This document shows, piece after piece, positions 9,032 to 16,715 of a DNA stretch of 64,000 nucleotides. The position numbers were made by a program, and so were the translations under genes. Origin of the DNA: Streptomyces camelliae (lineage in GTDB: Bacteria > Actinomycetota > Actinomycetes > Streptomycetales > Streptomycetaceae). Positions within the stretch are counted from its first letter, which is position 1. Every line of letters begins with the position of its first letter. The notes beneath the pieces are model-generated. The model saw only the letters and a program-made list of their open reading frames with translations, had not been told where the DNA came from and made no database searches. The stretch lies in NCBI RefSeq assembly GCF_027625935.1, contig NZ_CP115300.1, forward strand, positions 3,162,001-3,226,000. The letters are read 5' to 3'.

Positions 9032-10057
9032 TCACCTCGTACGGTCGAGCGGCTGCATGAGCATCTCGGCGATGCGCTCCCGGGTCAGGCTCTGTGCACG
9101 CGGGTCGTGCCGGGTGAGGAAGAGGGCGTTGAGCAGCTGGTCGGCGGCGAGCACCTCGCCGGGCTCGCGCTCCAGGAACCTGCGGATCAGCTCCGTACCG
9201 GCCGCGACGCCCTCCGGCCCCAGATGCGCCTCGACCATCGCGGTCAGCTGCTCCTCGCCGGGGGCCTCCAGTTCCAGCTGGATGCAGCGGCGCAGCAGCG
9301 GGGCGGGGAAGTCGCGTTCGCCGTTGGACGTCAGGACGATCACCGGGAAGGCGGTGCAGCCCACGCGCCCGCCGTGCACGGCCACCCGGTCGCCGTCGTG
9401 CGTGAGCACCTCCACGACGGGCTCGCGGTCGGCCAGCCGCTCCAGCTCGGGAATCGCGAACTCGCCCTCCTCCAGCGTGTTCAGCAGGTCGTTGGGCAGG
9501 TCGAGATCGCTCTTGTCGAGTTCGTCGATCAGCAGCACACGCGGCTCACCGGCGGGCAGCAGCGCGGTGCCGAGCGGCCCGAGCCGGATGTACGACCCGA
9601 TGCCGGAAGCCCCCGCGGCCGGCTCCTCGCCGCCCCGGGCACGCTCCAGCTGGACGTCCTGGAGCCGCCCTATCGCGTCGTACCGGTACAGCCCGTCCTG
9701 GAGGGTGGTCCGGCTGACGATCGGCCAGCGCAGCACCTTGCCGAGGCCCAGTTCGTGCGCGATCGCGTACGCCAGGGTCGACTTGCCGGTGCCCGGGTTG
9801 CCGGTCACCAGCAGGGGCCGGCGCAGATAGAGGGCCGCGTTGACGGCGTCGACCTCGGCGGGCCGGGGCGCGTAGCTCTCGACCATCCGGCGGCGCACAC
9901 CGAGCCGCCGGGCACTGCTGGGATCCTCCGGACCGGCCTCCCCGTCGCGGCCGTTCTCCCGGGACGCCGCGAAGTCACGCCAGGGCGGCGGCGCCGGCAA
10001 CCGCCGTACGCCGTCGTGCGGCTGACCCACTCCGCGGTAGATCCGCCAGTCGTTCAC
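9032..10057 (-). CDS. MoxR-family AAA+ ATPase
   Basis: A 341-residue protein, started at GTG 10057 because GGGAGGAG lies six nt upstream, the same ribosome site as the small gene of this array; an upstream in-frame ATG at 10198 lacks one. Motifs: Walker A GNPGTGKS at 86-93, Walker B VLLIDELDKSD near 174-184, sensor 1 VIVLTSNGERDFP, and an arginine-bearing LLRRCIQLEL segment. About 55 N-terminal residues precede the ATPase core. Known: MoxR proteins are hexameric AAA+ machines acting as chaperone or remodelling ATPases, normally with a vWA-domain partner. Here that partner is the next gene (7 nt away). With the trypsin-VMAP gene upstream, this matches the vWA-MoxR-VMAP ternary arrangement described for predicted NTP-dependent conflict systems. 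Confidence 0.9.
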   Translation of the reverse strand: MNDWRIYRGVGQPHDGVRRLPAPPPWRDFAASRENGRDGEAGPEDPSSARRLGVRRRMVESYAPRPAEVDAVNAALYLRRPLLVTGNPGTGKSTLAYAIAHELGLGKVLRWPIVSRTTLQDGLYRYDAIGRLQDVQLERARGGEEPAAGASGIGSYIRLGPLGTALLPAGEPRVLLIDELDKSDLDLPNDLLNTLEEGEFAIPELERLADREPVVEVLTHDGDRVAVHGGRVGCTAFPVIVLTSNGERDFPAPLLRRCIQLELEAPGEEQLTAMVEAHLGPEGVAAGTELIRRFLEREPGEVLAADQLLNALFLTRHDPRAQSLTRERIAEMLMQPLDRTR

Positions 10058-10355
10058 CTTGGGCTCCTCCCAGCTCTGGTGATCATGCAGCGGGTCGTGG
10101 CCGTCCGGCCTAGAGGCTACCGCCCGTGAGCCGTCCCTGCCGAGCTTCAGCGCGCCCGGACGCTCACTTCCGGCCGGACGAACGCGCTTGTGGATCAAGG
10201 GGGTTGAGGGGGGTGAGGGGTTGGGGGGCGCAGTCCGTGGGTCGGACCGGGGACCGAAGACTAGGGCCGGACCGGGAACCGGAACCCGAAGGCCGGACCA
10301 GGCCGCGATCCGGGGTCCGGACCACGGCCCGAAGTCCGGGGGGCCGGGCCACGGG
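10058..10355. other. Intergenic region before the MoxR gene
   Basis: About 300 nt with no supported gene. It is very G/C-skewed and full of imperfect ccggacc/ggtccgg and gaccgg repeats able to form several hairpins, so it could attenuate or separately initiate transcription of the MoxR part of the array. I see no clear promoter. Confidence 0.4.
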
Positions 10356-12701
10356 TCACCCGCCCGGGGCGGCGAACGGCGGCGGGCGCATCGCCTCCGC
10401 GCCGTACGGCGGCCGGTCCGGCGGGTCGAACAGTACGGCGATCTTGCCCCGCAGTCCGTCCGCGCGGGCGCTCTCGGGGTCGGCGAGCCGGATGCGCAGG
10501 TCGCGCAGGGGACCGTGCAGACCGCCCGCCTGCCGGGCGGCCGCCAGCAGTTCGGCGGCCTGCCGGTGGAAGACCCCGCAGTCCTCGGGGTCGTGCCGGT
10601 CCCGGCGCCACAGCACCACCGGGTGCCCGGCCATCAGCGCGTCCTTCATCGCGGCCAGCCCCTCTCCACTGCCGACGGGCCCGCAGTACACCGGCACGCA
10701 CGCGTCGCCCAGCGCGGTCAGGGCGCGGTAGAACGGGAGGCGGGTACCGGGACGCACCCCGCCGTGATGCCCCGCACCCGGTGGCCGCCCGTGCAGCGTC
10801 CCGGCCGCGAGCGGCCCGCCCTGCACGCCGTTCCAGCGCCGGCGCCACTCCGGAGAGGGCGGTAACGCGTTGCGCCGCACGTCCCGGACGACGACGGTCC
10901 GCCGCATGCCGAGAGGGATGGCCCGCTCGTCCACGAAGTCGTCGTCATCGTCGTCGTAGTCCGCGTAGGTCTCGTGGGCGGCGTGGTCGGCGCGGTCCGG
11001 GCAGTCCGCGTGGTCCGCTCGGCGTTCCGTGCCGCCGGGCTGCTCGGGCAGCAACTGCCATTCGTCCACAGGCAGATCGAACAGCTTGCGCGGCAGGAAC
11101 ACCTCGATCGCGGCCAGGTGCTCCCCGTGGTCGCCCTGGCTCAGCGCCCGCGTCAGCGGGTCCCGCAGCGCCCGCACCAGCTCCTCGGCGCGTACGCCCC
11201 GGTCGTCGGCGGCGACGGGGGTGACGTCCTGGCCGTCGTAGATCAGCTGCACGCTCCACGGATAGCGGCCGTCGTACATGGCGGCGCCGACCTTGACGAG
11301 GACGTCGGTACGGGAGGTGGCGGGGGCGGGGAGCGGGGCGGGGACGACAGGGGCGGGGGCGGGGACGGTCGTGAGCAGGGACGCCCCGGACGTCGTGGGC
11401 ATCGGGGGTGTCGGGAGCATCGCGGGCCTCGTGGGCGTCACGGGTGTCGTGGGCGTCATGGGTGGAGACCCGGCCTGCCCGCCCGCGTCGCCCTCCAGGA
11501 GGGCTCGGATGGCCTCGCCGACCGCCCAGTTGGGGTGGCCGGCGGCCTGCCCGGCGATCCAGTCGGCGACCGCGCCCAGCCGGCCCGGCTCCGCCTCCCC
11601 GGCCCGCTCCGACGCGATCTTGCGGGTCACCTTCGCCGCGTACAGCAGGACGGCGTCCAGATCGACCAGCGTCCCGCCGCCGCCCGGCTCCAGCGTGCGC
11701 AGCCCGTAGAGCAGTCCGGCGCCCTCGCGCCAGGTCCGCACGTTGCGCAGCACCAGCGACCGCAGCCGCTCGCCGCGCACCTGCTCCTTCACATCCTCCA
11801 CGAGATGGACGACGTCGCCCGCGCCCGTCGGCGGGGGCAGTTGCGCGAGGTGGCCGTGCAGCCGGGTGCGCAGTTCGGCGGTGATGCCGGTGAACTCGGG
11901 TGCGTGGCCGGGCAGTTCGGCCTGGAAGGAGGCCCAGTCGGGGTAGGCGGAGGCGGCCGGGGTGAAGGAGGCCGGGGCGGCGGCGCCGGTGGATTCGTCC
12001 AGCCGGCGCAGATGGTGGAGGTCGTGCGCACGGAGCACCTCGCGCACGATCCGGCCCCCGTGCGGCGAGTCCAGCAGCTCGTACAGCGCGGTGACGGGGA
12101 CGGCGACACCCTCCTCCGGCCGCCGCCCCTTGATCACGCCGATGACGGAGCCGTGCCGCAGATCGAGCACCGGGCCGCCGGACAGTCCGCCGACCGGCAG
12201 GCTCCCGGCGAGCAGCAGGGCCTGGGCGTCGGAGCCGGCGAGTTCGCCGTCGCCGTGCCGGATGCCCAGCTCGCCGGTCTGCACGGACCAGCCGTAGAGC
12301 CCGACGGGGGTGCGCGGGCCCGCTTCCCGGTCGCCGAGCCACAGACAGCGCACATCGTCGGCGCCGGTGACCCGGACGAGCGCGAGGTCGGGGAACGGCC
12401 AGCGGTCCCGCGAGGCCTCGCCGGCGTCGGGGCGGGGGGCGACGAGTACGGCCGTGCCGGTGCCGGTGCGGTCCGCCCAGCCGTCGGCGGCGGAGCGCTC
12501 CTGCCAGGTCACGCTCATCGCGCTCTCCCCTCGGCACACCGCGGCTCCCCCTCTCCCCACGACATGCGCGCACGTCAGCAGCCAGCCGGGGGCGATGAAG
12601 AACCCCGACCCCCAGTACGGGTCACGGTCCGTTGCATACCCGTCACCCGGTGCGCCGATGCGTGCGAGGGAGGGGCGCACCATCGCGGCGAAGGTGCTCA
12701 T
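10356..12701 (-). CDS. Trypsin-like serine protease with C-terminal VMAP domain
   Basis: A 781-residue protein overlapping the upstream gene by 4 nt (ATGA). Residues 1-220 form a trypsin-like domain without a signal peptide. The triad is readable as His46 (LLTCAHVVG), Asp105 (WPFPDLALV) and Ser174 (GGLSGGPVLD). Residues about 235-420 form a helical middle region. Next comes a Thr/Pro-rich linker, then a C-terminal beta-rich domain with DVLVKVGAAMYDGRYPWSV, IEVFLPRKLFDLPVDEWQL and a late stretch ending GLRGKIAVLFDPP. The last matches the vWA-MoxR-associated protein (VMAP) C-domain. Known: cytoplasmic trypsin-VMAP fusions belong to the ternary systems with MoxR and vWA proteins. Inferred: a protease effector whose activity is gated by the neighbouring ATPase. 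All three catalytic residues are present, so it should be active. Confidence 0.85.
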   Translation of the reverse strand: MSTFAAMVRPSLARIGAPGDGYATDRDPYWGSGFFIAPGWLLTCAHVVGRGGAAVCRGESAMSVTWQERSAADGWADRTGTGTAVLVAPRPDAGEASRDRWPFPDLALVRVTGADDVRCLWLGDREAGPRTPVGLYGWSVQTGELGIRHGDGELAGSDAQALLLAGSLPVGGLSGGPVLDLRHGSVIGVIKGRRPEEGVAVPVTALYELLDSPHGGRIVREVLRAHDLHHLRRLDESTGAAAPASFTPAASAYPDWASFQAELPGHAPEFTGITAELRTRLHGHLAQLPPPTGAGDVVHLVEDVKEQVRGERLRSLVLRNVRTWREGAGLLYGLRTLEPGGGGTLVDLDAVLLYAAKVTRKIASERAGEAEPGRLGAVADWIAGQAAGHPNWAVGEAIRALLEGDAGGQAGSPPMTPTTPVTPTRPAMLPTPPMPTTSGASLLTTVPAPAPVVPAPLPAPATSRTDVLVKVGAAMYDGRYPWSVQLIYDGQDVTPVAADDRGVRAEELVRALRDPLTRALSQGDHGEHLAAIEVFLPRKLFDLPVDEWQLLPEQPGGTERRADHADCPDRADHAAHETYADYDDDDDDFVDERAIPLGMRRTVVVRDVRRNALPPSPEWRRRWNGVQGGPLAAGTLHGRPPGAGHHGGVRPGTRLPFYRALTALGDACVPVYCGPVGSGEGLAAMKDALMAGHPVVLWRRDRHDPEDCGVFHRQAAELLAAARQAGGLHGPLRDLRIRLADPESARADGLRGKIAVLFDPPDRPPYGAEAMRPPPFAAPGG

Positions 12702-13105
12702 ACGGCGCCGGGGGCCGCCGGCTGCGGCGGTACGGTTCCGGCGGCGGGCGCCGCGGGATCCGCGCCGTCGGCCGCGCGCGCCGGTACGGCGGCCGGTTCG
12801 GTCCAGGTCAGGGACACGGTGAGGGACGACTTGCCGCCACCCTCGGCGATGGCACTCACGATCTTACCGGACTGCGCCGTCAGTTCGATTCCGAAGCTGA
12901 CGGAGACCTCCACAGGGCCTGGGGTCTGGAGACCGGCGCGCAGGGAGCGCACGACCCCGCCGACTGTGCCGGCCAGTCCCCCCGCCATGTCGATGACGCG
13001 GTCCCCGAGCGAGGTGTCCTGATACCCGTCCCCGTCACCGTCTCCGACTCTGGCCCAGACGACGGTCCCGTCGTCCAGCCGTATCCGCTCCACTCCGCCG
13101 GCCAT
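12698..13105 (-). CDS. Trypsin-co-occurring (CU044_2847-type) protein
   Basis: A 135-residue protein that opens the minus-strand array; its stop overlaps the start of the protease gene. Seen: VERIRLDDGTVVWARV, a central Gly/Val-rich helix, then VEVSVSFGIELTAQSGKIVSAIAEGG and SSLTVSLTW, a compact alpha/beta fold, and an Ala/Pro-rich tail. This pattern fits the CU044_2847 family, called trypsin-co-occurring domain 1 because it is nearly always beside such proteases. Known function: none established; it has been proposed as a regulator or substrate of the protease. The G-rich stretch before ATG 13105 is the likely ribosome site. The tail may be a flexible cleavable segment (inference). Confidence 0.8.
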   Translation of the reverse strand: MAGGVERIRLDDGTVVWARVGDGDGDGYQDTSLGDRVIDMAGGLAGTVGGVVRSLRAGLQTPGPVEVSVSFGIELTAQSGKIVSAIAEGGGKSSLTVSLTWTEPAAVPARAADGADPAAPAAGTVPPQPAAPGAV

Positions 13106-13210
13106 GAACGCCCCCCGTTCCCCGTTGGGAGGAGAAGGCTAACTCCAGGGGAAGGGGAGGGGGAGGGGGCGAAGGGCAATAGACCGACTAGTCCTGCACG
13201 TCCCGCTCGT

Positions 13211-13261
13211 CACCCGCCCTACTCGTCCACCCGTCCTACTCGTCCACTCGCCCTACTCGTC
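13211..13261. repeat. Three 17-bp tandem repeats
   Basis: Three near-identical 17-nt units (cacccgccctactcgtc type) occupy 13211-13227, 13228-13244 and 13245-13261. The third contains the stop codon and last codons of the DUF6104 gene. They lie between that gene's end and the start of the conflict array. Confidence 0.8.
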
Positions 13262-13432
13262 GTCCTCGTCGTCGAGCCGCGCGAGCCAGGTGGCCAGCCG
13301 CTCGACGGGCACCTCGAAGTCGGGATTCAGGTCGACGAACGTCCGCAGCTGCTCGGCGAGCCACTCGAAGGTGACTTCTTCCTCGCCACGCCGTTTCTCC
13401 AACTCCTCGATTCCACGGTCGGTGAAGTACAT
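13253..13432 (-). CDS. DUF6104 family small acidic protein
   Basis: A 59-residue protein starting at ATG 13432 with GGAG upstream. A longer frame to 13576 would absorb the promoter region and has no ribosome site. Sequence: MYFTDRGIEELEKRRGEEEV, then TFEWLAEQLRTFVDLNPDF, ending in an Asp/Glu tract. This is a small actinobacterial family of unknown function, usually annotated DUF6104. It appears monocistronic and is transcribed away from the DUF4097 gene. The last codons fall in the 17-bp tandem repeat, so the tail length may vary between strains. Confidence 0.75.
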   Translation of the reverse strand: MYFTDRGIEELEKRRGEEEVTFEWLAEQLRTFVDLNPDFEVPVERLATWLARLDDEDDE

Positions 13433-13541
13433 GGGGTGTGTCTCCTGCGTCTGCGTCAAGGCCGGATGGAGGCCGAGTGCCTTCACGGACAAGCCTATGC
13501 AACGGGCGACGGTGACCGTCCCGATGCCCCGAAAGAGTGTC

Positions 13542-13570
13542 TTGACTTCGGGCAGGCACGATATATCGTG
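13542..13570 (+). promoter_or_regulatory. Promoter with palindromic PadR-type operator
   Basis: TTGACT at 13542-13547 and TATCGT at 13564-13569 are spaced 16 nt. The -10 lies inside a perfect 14-bp palindrome, CACGATATATCGTG (13557-13570). A related half site (gcgatatg) follows at 13584. AT-rich CGATATATCG-like palindromes are typical targets of PadR regulators encoded with DUF4097 proteins, so the PadR gene downstream probably controls this operon itself. Confidence 0.55.
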
Positions 13571-13626
13571 TTTCACAGGAGACGCGATATGGCGCGTCGA
13601 GACCGTGTCCCGGCCGAGGAGTCCCC

Positions 13627-14604
13627 ATGCCCGTGTGGTCCGTCACCGAGCCCCAGAAGCTGACCTTCGGCGCCGGTGTGAGCGACCTCAAGGTCCGCAT
13701 CGTCAGTGGAACGGTGAACGTGGTGGGCGTCGAAGAAGGTTCCGCCCGCCTCGAAGTCTCGGAGATCGAGGGCCCGCCCCTGGTGGTCACCGAGCAGGGC
13801 GGCACCCTGACGGTGGCCTACGAGGACCTGCCCTGGAAGGGCTTCCTCAAGTGGCTCGACCGCAAGGGCCGGCGGCGCAGCGCGGTCGTCTCCCTCGCCG
13901 TCCCCGCCGGCACACGCGTGGAGGTGGGCGTGGTCGACGCCGGCGCGGTCGTCTCCGGCATCCGCGGCACCGCGCTGGTCAAGGGAGTGACCGGCGACAC
14001 GACCCTGGTCGGCGTCTCCGGCCCGGTCCGCGCGGACACCGTGTCGGGAAACCTGGAGGCTCAGGCGGTCACCGGCGACCTCCGGTTCCACTCGGTCTCG
14101 GGAGACCTGACGGTCGTCGAGGGCTCCGGCCCCTCCGTCCGCGCCGACTCCGTCAGCGGATCCATGATCGTCGACCTGGACCCGGACGGCCCCACGGAGG
14201 TCAGTCTCACCAGCGTCTCCGGCGAGATCGCCATCCGCCTGCCGCACCCGGCGGACGCCGAGGTGGAGGCGAACACGGCGAGCGGCACGATCTCCAACGC
14301 CTTCGACGGACTGCGGGTGCACGGCCAGTGGGGCGCCCACAAGATCACCGGCCGGCTCGGCGCGGGCACCGGCAGACTCCGGGCCACCACGGTCTCCGGC
14401 TCGATCGCCCTGCTGCGCCGCCCGCCGCGCGAGGACGAGGAGGACACCCCCTGGGAGCCGGAGCCGCCACGGACCCCGGGCACCGCCCCCACCGCAGACA
14501 CCCCGGCCGCCCCGGGAGACAATTCCGTCTCCGACCAGGGCGCGGGCGCCCCCCACGCCCCCGACGCCCCGGCCGACGGCACGACCGACAAGAAGGTGCT
14601 CTGA
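13627..14604 (+). CDS. DUF4097 family beta-helix protein
   Basis: A 325-residue protein with no signal peptide or transmembrane segment. After an N-terminal beta domain it shows the regular VSG/VTGD-containing short repeats (TVSGNLEAQAVTGDLRFHSVSGDL ladder) that define DUF4097 right-handed beta-solenoids, then a Pro/Asp-rich disordered tail from about residue 265. Function of the family is unproven; it is often encoded with PadR regulators and envelope-stress genes. Here one nucleotide separates its stop from the PadR start, so the two form an operon. The palindrome overlapping the promoter suggests repression by that PadR protein. Confidence 0.85.
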   Translation: MPVWSVTEPQKLTFGAGVSDLKVRIVSGTVNVVGVEEGSARLEVSEIEGPPLVVTEQGGTLTVAYEDLPWKGFLKWLDRKGRRRSAVVSLAVPAGTRVEVGVVDAGAVVSGIRGTALVKGVTGDTTLVGVSGPVRADTVSGNLEAQAVTGDLRFHSVSGDLTVVEGSGPSVRADSVSGSMIVDLDPDGPTEVSLTSVSGEIAIRLPHPADAEVEANTASGTISNAFDGLRVHGQWGAHKITGRLGAGTGRLRATTVSGSIALLRRPPREDEEDTPWEPEPPRTPGTAPTADTPAAPGDNSVSDQGAGAPHAPDAPADGTTDKKVL

Positions 14605-14605
14605 C

Positions 14606-15661
14606 ATGCCCCCCGTCTTCGCCCACGGGCGCCTCCGCCTGTACCTGCTCAAGCTGCTCGACGAGGCCCCGCGCCACGGCTACGAGGTGATCCGGCTCCT
14701 GGAGGAGCGCTTCCAGGGGCTGTACGCCCCCTCGGCGGGCACGGTCTACCCCCGGCTGGCCAAGCTGGAGGCCGAGGGTCTGGTCCGGCACACCACGGAG
14801 GGCGGCCGCAAGGTGTACTCCATCACGGACGCGGGCCGCGCCGAACTGGCGGACCGCAGCGGCGAGCTGGCCGACCTGGAGCTGGAGATCCGCGAGTCGG
14901 TCGCGGAACTGGCCGCGGAGATCCGGGCCGATGTGCGCGGCGCGGCCGGCGACCTGCGCCGCGAGATGCGCGCGGCCGCCACGGAGGCCCGCCGGGGCAC
15001 ACGGGCGACGGCCGGGGAGTACGGCGACCTGGGCGACGACAAGGAGTCCTGGCGGGTCGCCAAGGAGGAGATGCGCCGGGTCAAGCAGGAGTGGAAGGAG
15101 CAGGCCCGCCGCGCCAAGGACGAGAGCCGCCGCGCCCGCGAGGAGGCCCAGCGGGCCCGCCACCAGGCCCAGGAGGCGCAGGCTCGGGCGCGGGCCCAGG
15201 CGCAGGAGGAGATGCAGCGCATCGCCCGCCATGTCCAGGACCGCGTCCAGGACCACTTCGCCCGCGGCGACTGGCCGACCGGCGTCCGCGAGGGTCTGAC
15301 CGAACTGGCCAAGGAGTTCGGCGATTTCGGCGTGAACTTCGGCAAGGACGTGGGCAAGGGCCTGGGCCAGGACTGGGGCTTCACCCGCCCCCCGCAGGAG
15401 CGGCCCGCCGCCCCCGAGGAACCGCACCACGTCCCGCCCACCGAGGACTTCCCCGCCGCGTACGAACCCTCCTGGTCCCACGAGGACTTCACGGGCGACC
15501 CGGCCCGCGCCCTGGACCGCCTCCTGGACCGCTTCCGCGACGACATCCGTGACGCGGCCCGCGACCACGGAGTGACCCCCGCCCAACTCCGCGAGACCCG
15601 GCACCACCTCTCCACGGCAGCGGCCCGCATCGCAGCCCTGCTGCACCAGCCGAAGCCCTGA
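14606..15661 (+). CDS. PadR family transcriptional regulator with long coiled coil
   Basis: A 351-residue protein. Residues 1-90 form a winged helix of the PadR type: LRLYLLKLLDEAPRHGYEVI, RLLEERFQGLYAPSAGTVYP, then LEAEGLVRHTTEGGRKVYSIT. Residues about 90-215 are a highly charged Glu/Arg/Ala-rich stretch predicted to be a coiled coil, and the last 130 residues carry helical segments joined by Pro-rich linkers. Typical PadR proteins are 110-200 residues, so the C-terminal half is an extension. It follows DUF4097 after one nucleotide. Likely role: dimeric repressor of its own operon through the palindrome at 13557. The inducer is unknown. Confidence 0.85.
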   Translation: MPPVFAHGRLRLYLLKLLDEAPRHGYEVIRLLEERFQGLYAPSAGTVYPRLAKLEAEGLVRHTTEGGRKVYSITDAGRAELADRSGELADLELEIRESVAELAAEIRADVRGAAGDLRREMRAAATEARRGTRATAGEYGDLGDDKESWRVAKEEMRRVKQEWKEQARRAKDESRRAREEAQRARHQAQEAQARARAQAQEEMQRIARHVQDRVQDHFARGDWPTGVREGLTELAKEFGDFGVNFGKDVGKGLGQDWGFTRPPQERPAAPEEPHHVPPTEDFPAAYEPSWSHEDFTGDPARALDRLLDRFRDDIRDAARDHGVTPAQLRETRHHLSTAAARIAALLHQPKP

Positions 15662-15803
15662 CCCCGTCCCGGCACCGGGACACCCCGACCCGCACCACCC
15701 CCGGCCTACGATCCCGCCCTCCAGCCCGCAGTTCCGGCCGGGGCGGGTGAGGGGCCGAGGTCCGGATGGAGGCCGTCGCGTACGGCGACGTCGCCGCCGG
15801 CCG

Positions 15804-16376
15804 TCACAGAACCCGCTGCACCGACTCGTACGTCACCCCGTGATCCGCCAGCACCTCCCCCGCCACGCCGGGGCGGACGGTGAGGGCCAGCAGGATGTGT
15901 TCGTCCCCGATGACGGTGGTCCCCCCGCGCGAGCGGATTCGAGCGTGGGGGAGCTCGCTGCGGTCGACGGCGCTGCGCAGCGCGGCCACCAGGACGTCCT
16001 TCGCGCTCTTGCCGAAGGGCCGCCGGCCCGACCGCCGGCCCGAGTCCGCCGGGTCGACGGACATCGCGCCGACGCCGTGCACCTCCTCGACCCGGGAGAC
16101 GATCTCCGACACGTCGATGCCGAGCCCCGCGAGCGCGTCCGCCTCGGCCCGGGACAGCCCGGCCCGCCGCCGGGCCTCGTCCAGGGCCTGCCGTACGGAC
16201 GCCGTGCGCTCCGTGAGGCCGAGCGCGGTCAGCGCGGACGAGGCGCGGCCGCTCTCCCGGTCGAGAAGGGCGAGCAGCAGATGCTCGGCACCGACGGTCC
16301 GCTCCCCCGCCCGTTCGCAGTGGCCTGCCGCGCTCTGCACGACCTCGCGGGCGTCCTTGGTGAAGCGTTCGAACAT
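15804..16376 (-). CDS. Clp N-terminal (repeat) domain protein
   Basis: A 190-residue protein started at ATG 16376, which overlaps the TGA of the HTH gene (TGATG). It begins MFERFTKDAREVV, exactly like the N-domain of ClpA/ClpC chaperones. The first Clp repeat spans about 1-70 (ERTVGAEHLLLALLDRES), with a second near 115-190 (GDEHILLALTVRPGVAGEVL). There are no AAA+ domains, so it cannot be an unfoldase. Known: free-standing Clp-N proteins can act as adaptors or decoys for ClpC. Being coupled to an HTH regulator, it may respond to or modulate proteolysis (inference). Confidence 0.85.
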   Translation of the reverse strand: MFERFTKDAREVVQSAAGHCERAGERTVGAEHLLLALLDRESGRASSALTALGLTERTASVRQALDEARRRAGLSRAEADALAGLGIDVSEIVSRVEEVHGVGAMSVDPADSGRRSGRRPFGKSAKDVLVAALRSAVDRSELPHARIRSRGGTTVIGDEHILLALTVRPGVAGEVLADHGVTYESVQRVL

Positions 16377-16585
16377 CACTGCCTCCCGTACTTCTTGTGC
16401 ACGGCCTGCCTGCTGACACCCAGTTCCGCGGCGATCTCCTGCCACGACCAGCCCTGATTGCGCGCGCTGCGCACCTGCACCGCCTCCAGCTGCTCCAGCA
16501 GCCGGCGCAGCGCGGCCACGGCCCGCAGTCCGACCCTCGGATCACGGTCGCCGGCGCGCTCGGCGAGATCGGTTGCATCGGTCAT
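16376..16585 (-). CDS. Small helix-turn-helix regulator
   Basis: A 69-residue protein. The C-terminal half holds a clear HTH: NQGWSWQEIAAELGVSRQAV, followed by HKKYGRQ at the end. The N-terminal half is a helical region (DPRVGLRAVAALRRLLEQLE) probably used for dimerisation. Its start ATG lies only six nt after a -10 hexamer, so the transcript is probably leaderless, and two palindromes cover the promoter. It is translationally coupled to the Clp-N gene. Inference: autorepressor of the two-gene operon. Confidence 0.85.
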   Translation of the reverse strand: MTDATDLAERAGDRDPRVGLRAVAALRRLLEQLEAVQVRSARNQGWSWQEIAAELGVSRQAVHKKYGRQ

Positions 16586-16587
16586 GC

Positions 16588-16632
16588 TGTCAACCTAGGT
16601 TGACACGTGCGCCATGTCAACCAAAGTTGACG
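16588..16632 (-). promoter_or_regulatory. Leaderless promoter covered by two palindromic operators
   Basis: On the minus strand TTGACA (16620-16615) and TAGGTT (16597-16592) are separated by exactly 17 nt, and the HTH start codon follows six nt later. Two operator-like palindromes overlap these boxes: a perfect 18-bp TGTCAACCTAGGTTGACA at 16588-16605 and an imperfect copy at 16615-16632. Their centres are 27 bp apart. The layout predicts direct autorepression. Confidence 0.75.
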
Positions 16633-16657
16633 CATGCAGGTATCCACGCAGGCATGG

Positions 16658-16689
16658 AAAAGGGCGGGCCGGGAACACCGGACCCGCCC
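16658..16689 (-). terminator. Terminator of the medium-chain oxidoreductase gene
   Basis: A GC-rich hairpin (gggcggg...cccgccc with one bulge, 16662-16689) is followed on the minus strand by TTTT (16661-16658). It lies 27 nt after the stop of the gene ending at 16716. Confidence 0.8.
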
Positions 16690-16715
16690 AGACCTCACCA
16701 ACCACCCAGTGGATC

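Noticed and set aside
10126..10731. 201-aa plus-strand open frame over the MoxR upstream region
   Set aside because: Arg/Gly/Pro-rich low complexity with no ribosome site; it runs antisense into the protease gene.
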